From: Syntrophomonas sp. DTU019
GTDB lineage: Bacteria; Bacillota; Syntrophomonadia; Syntrophomonadales; Syntrophomonadaceae
NCBI GenBank assembly: GCA_913757435.1
Contig: CAJYDM010000002.1
Span: 186,001 to 250,000 of the forward strand
Reading direction: 5' to 3'
Length of the DNA stretch: 64,000 nucleotides
Below are positions 61,776-64,000 of the stretch, piece after piece. A program made the translations under genes and the position numbers. The notes beneath the pieces were generated by a model. That model saw nothing but the letters and a program-made list of their open reading frames with translations. It was not told the origin of the DNA and did not search any database. Every line of letters starts with the position of its first letter. Position 1 is the stretch's first letter.

Positions 61776-63842
61776 TCATTTCTTAACGTATTTGCACTCC
61801 TGATTCTGGCATACGGCCTTTTTGGATTTATCCGAACCGAGCTTCTCTACCATGACCTGCCCACATTGCGGGCATAGTTCACCGGTGGGCTGATGCCAGG
61901 AGACCAGTTTGCACTCCGGATAATTGCTGCAGCCATAAAAGCGGCGGCCTTTCTTGCTCTTTAAGCCTACGATATTTCCGCCGCACCAAGGGCAGACGAT
62001 ACCGGTCCCTTCATTTATTGATTCGGTGTGGCGGCAGTCGGGGAAGCCTGAACAGGCCATGAATTTTCCGAAACGGCCGTGTTTGATGAATAGCGGGCGG
62101 CCGCACTGGGGGCATTCTTTACCGGCCTCTTCGTCCTTGAGCTCTACTTTGCCGATCAATTCCTTGGCCTTTTCCAGATCCACGGCAAAGGGTTCATAGA
62201 ATTCCGCCACCACCTCACGCCAATCCAGCTTGCCCTCCTCGATCTGATCCAGTTCTTCCTCCATGTGGGCGGTAAAATCCACGTCCATGATTTTAGGGAA
62301 ATTGGCTTTGAGGAGATCGACCACAATTGTCCCCAGCTCAGTCGGGGCAAATTGGCGGTTTTGGCGCTCAACATAATTGCGCTTTAGGATGGTATCGATA
62401 ATCGGGGCATAAGTACTGGGACGGCCGATATTATTATCCTCTAAGAACTTTACCAGACTGGCCTCAGTGAAGCGCGGCGGGGGCTGGGTGAAATGCTGCT
62501 GGGCATCCAGTCCTTTTAAGCTTAAGGCCTGATTCTCTTTCAAAGCCGGCAGAGGTTTACTGCTGTCTTCCTCGTCGTTGTCATTATATACCTTCTTATA
62601 ACCCGGGAACTTCAATTGGGATGAGGTCGCCCTGAGCCCGTAGTCCCCGGCCTTGATATCTATAGTTACACTGTCATATACCGCCGGGGTCATCTGACTG
62701 GCAACGAAGCGTTCCCAGATCAATTTATAGAGCCGGTATTGGTCGCGGCTGAGACTGTTCTTGACGCTCTCCGGAGTGCGAGATACCAGGGTGGGACGTA
62801 TAGCTTCGTGAGCGTCTTGAGCGCCTTTCTTGCTCTTGTATTCGTTGGGCTTGGCAGGGGCATAGTCGGCACCGTACTGAGAGCTGATAAACTGCAAAGC
62901 TTCCTGCTGCGCCACGCTGGCGACGCGGGTGGAGTCAGTCCTTAAATAGGTGATAAGGCCGATGGTCTCTTTACCGATTTCCAGTCCTTCATACAGCTCC
63001 TGGGCCACTTTCATGGTGCGCTTGGAATAGAAATTTAGCTGTTTACTGGCCTCCTGCTGCATAGTGCTGGTAGTAAAAGGCGGGCTGGGTTTCTTCCGTT
63101 TCTCTTTGTTCTCGATCTTGGACACCAGAAAGGAAGCCGCCTCAAGGTCATTGACTACCCGCTCTTTGTGGTCCGCGTTGCCGATCTCCAGTTTGTTGTC
63201 CTGGTAAGAGTTCAGTTTGGCAATGATATGGTGCTTTTTATTGTCAGCCAGCTCGGCGTTAATGGTCCAGTATTCTTCACTCACGAAAGCCCGGATTTCT
63301 TCTTCGCGCTCGCAGATGAGGCGCACCACCACCGATTGCACCCGGCCCGCACTCAGGCCCTTGCGCACCTTGCTCCACAGCAAGGGGCTCAAGTTGTAAC
63401 CCACCAGACGGTCTAAGACCCGTCGGGCCTGTTGCGCATTGACCCGGTCCAGATCGATTGGGCGCGAATTCTTGATGGCCTGCATCACGGCATCTTTGGT
63501 GATTTCGTGAAACTCGATGCGGCATTTGCTGCCTGCAGGTATTTTCATGGCGTTCTGCAGATGCCAGGCAATGGCCTCCCCTTCCCGGTCAGGGTCAGTT
63601 GCCAGTAAGACCCGGGTGGCTTTGGAAGATTCGTCTTTTATTTCTTTAAGAATGTCCCCTTTGCCGCGGATGGTGATGTATTGGGGTTCAAACGATTTAT
63701 CCACATCAATGCCCAACTTGCTTTTGGGCAAATCCTTAATATGGCCTACCGAGGCCTTTATCTTATAGGTTTTCCCCAGAAATTTTCCTAATGTCTTGGC
63801 CTTGGCGGCCGATTCCACAATGACCAGGGTGCTGCCCGCCAA
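61776..63842 (-). CDS. topA: DNA topoisomerase I
   Basis: Type IA topoisomerase relaxing negative supercoils. Toprim domain at the start (VIVESAAKAKTLGKFLGKTY, ATDPDREGEAIAWHL), catalytic Tyr in GLITYLRTDSTRVAS, and three C-terminal zinc ribbons (CPQCGRPLF...CSGFPDC, CPWCGGN...CSNYPEC, CPQCGQV...CQNQEC). 688 residues. Lies between dprA and trmFO, as in Bacillus. Confidence 0.97.
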   Translation of the reverse strand: MAGSTLVIVESAAKAKTLGKFLGKTYKIKASVGHIKDLPKSKLGIDVDKSFEPQYITIRGKGDILKEIKDESSKATRVLLATDPDREGEAIAWHLQNAMKIPAGSKCRIEFHEITKDAVMQAIKNSRPIDLDRVNAQQARRVLDRLVGYNLSPLLWSKVRKGLSAGRVQSVVVRLICEREEEIRAFVSEEYWTINAELADNKKHHIIAKLNSYQDNKLEIGNADHKERVVNDLEAASFLVSKIENKEKRKKPSPPFTTSTMQQEASKQLNFYSKRTMKVAQELYEGLEIGKETIGLITYLRTDSTRVASVAQQEALQFISSQYGADYAPAKPNEYKSKKGAQDAHEAIRPTLVSRTPESVKNSLSRDQYRLYKLIWERFVASQMTPAVYDSVTIDIKAGDYGLRATSSQLKFPGYKKVYNDNDEEDSSKPLPALKENQALSLKGLDAQQHFTQPPPRFTEASLVKFLEDNNIGRPSTYAPIIDTILKRNYVERQNRQFAPTELGTIVVDLLKANFPKIMDVDFTAHMEEELDQIEEGKLDWREVVAEFYEPFAVDLEKAKELIGKVELKDEEAGKECPQCGRPLFIKHGRFGKFMACSGFPDCRHTESINEGTGIVCPWCGGNIVGLKSKKGRRFYGCSNYPECKLVSWHQPTGELCPQCGQVMVEKLGSDKSKKAVCQNQECKYVKK

Positions 63843-63870
63843 TCATCTCACCTCTCCTGTGTTTGTTAAT

Positions 63871-64000
63871 CTAGCCAATCTTTACATAGTAATTGCCCGG
63901 CAATGATTGTACTATACCTTCTAGCTCCAGCTTTAGCAAGGCTAAGCTTAATTCTCCAGGGTTTAGTCCGCTCACTCGCAGCAGTTCGTCGCGGTGGCAG
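63871..64000 (-). CDS. dprA: DNA processing protein DprA, C-terminal end only
   Basis: Only the last 42 codons are in the window, ending at TAG 63871-63873; the start lies beyond 64000. The frame reads RDELLRVSGLNPGELSLALL then KLELEGIVQSLPGNYYVKIG, the winged-helix end typical of DprA (single-strand DNA-binding RecA loader). Position just before topA supports it. Confidence 0.85.
   Translation of the reverse strand, partial: CHRDELLRVSGLNPGELSLALLKLELEGIVQSLPGNYYVKIG

Overview
The window is a contiguous piece of core chromosome from a flagellated, Gram-positive type (Firmicutes) bacterium, most likely of class Clostridia. PolC, CodY, HslVU, TrmFO, RseP, FliY, CheC/CheD, SwrB-like and SwrD/FlbD proteins, and a gene order close to the Bacillus subtilis dprA-to-pnp region, all point there. 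Gene content beyond the Bacillus plan (ispG, a PilZ gene, a FapA/DUF342 gene, a TIGR02530-type gene) fits Clostridia; a Syntrophomonadaceae-like host is only a guess. Every gene I can support lies on the minus strand, so transcription runs from high to low coordinates. No mobile element, CRISPR array, tRNA, rRNA or foreign-looking island was seen.

In the direction of transcription: (1) 64000-56738, the 3' end of dprA, then topA, trmFO, xerC, hslV, hslU and codY. (2) 56443-26077, one tightly packed motility and chemotaxis cluster of about 30 kb: flgB flgC fliE fliF fliG fliH fliI fliJ motE-like fliK flgD, a TIGR02530-like gene, flgE flbD fliL fliM fliY cheY fliO fliP fliQ fliR flhB flhA flhF flhG, a PilZ gene, cheB cheA cheW cheC cheD sigD, a FapA gene, a small unknown gene and a swrB-like gene. 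It encodes the basal body, hook, export gate and ATPase, switch, signalling core and the late sigma factor. Flagellin, stators, receptors and cheR are not here. (3) 25838-23079, rpsB tsf pyrH frr (translation and UMP synthesis), driven by its own promoter, with an intrinsic terminator between rpsB and tsf. (4) 22981-14559, uppS, cdsA, an AI-2E family membrane protein gene, dxr, rseP, ispG, proS and an mgtC-like gene: isoprenoid and phospholipid precursors, intramembrane proteolysis and prolyl-tRNA charging. (5) 14516-10902, polC. (6) 10739-1, rimP nusA rnpM ylxQ infB rbfA nrnA truB ribF rpsO and a 3'-truncated pnp: ribosome assembly, initiation, transcription termination and RNA decay.

Many genes overlap by 1-17 bases or are separated by a few bases, so translational coupling is probably widespread. 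Non-ATG starts (GTG, TTG) are common; I moved several starts inward where a Shine-Dalgarno sequence and family length agreed.

I saw no wholly new gene system. The most notable points are: a PolC polymerase whose PHP domain is uninterrupted, meaning the built-in 3'-5' exonuclease is absent; a pnp frame with no ATG, GTG or TTG start but a good Shine-Dalgarno site before ATT; an intrinsic terminator inside the rimP-nusA leader, as expected for NusA autoregulation; a strongly structured rpsO leader behind a near-consensus promoter; a CodY-box-like site over the presumed flagellar promoter next to codY; and a small uncharacterised protein inside the motility cluster.
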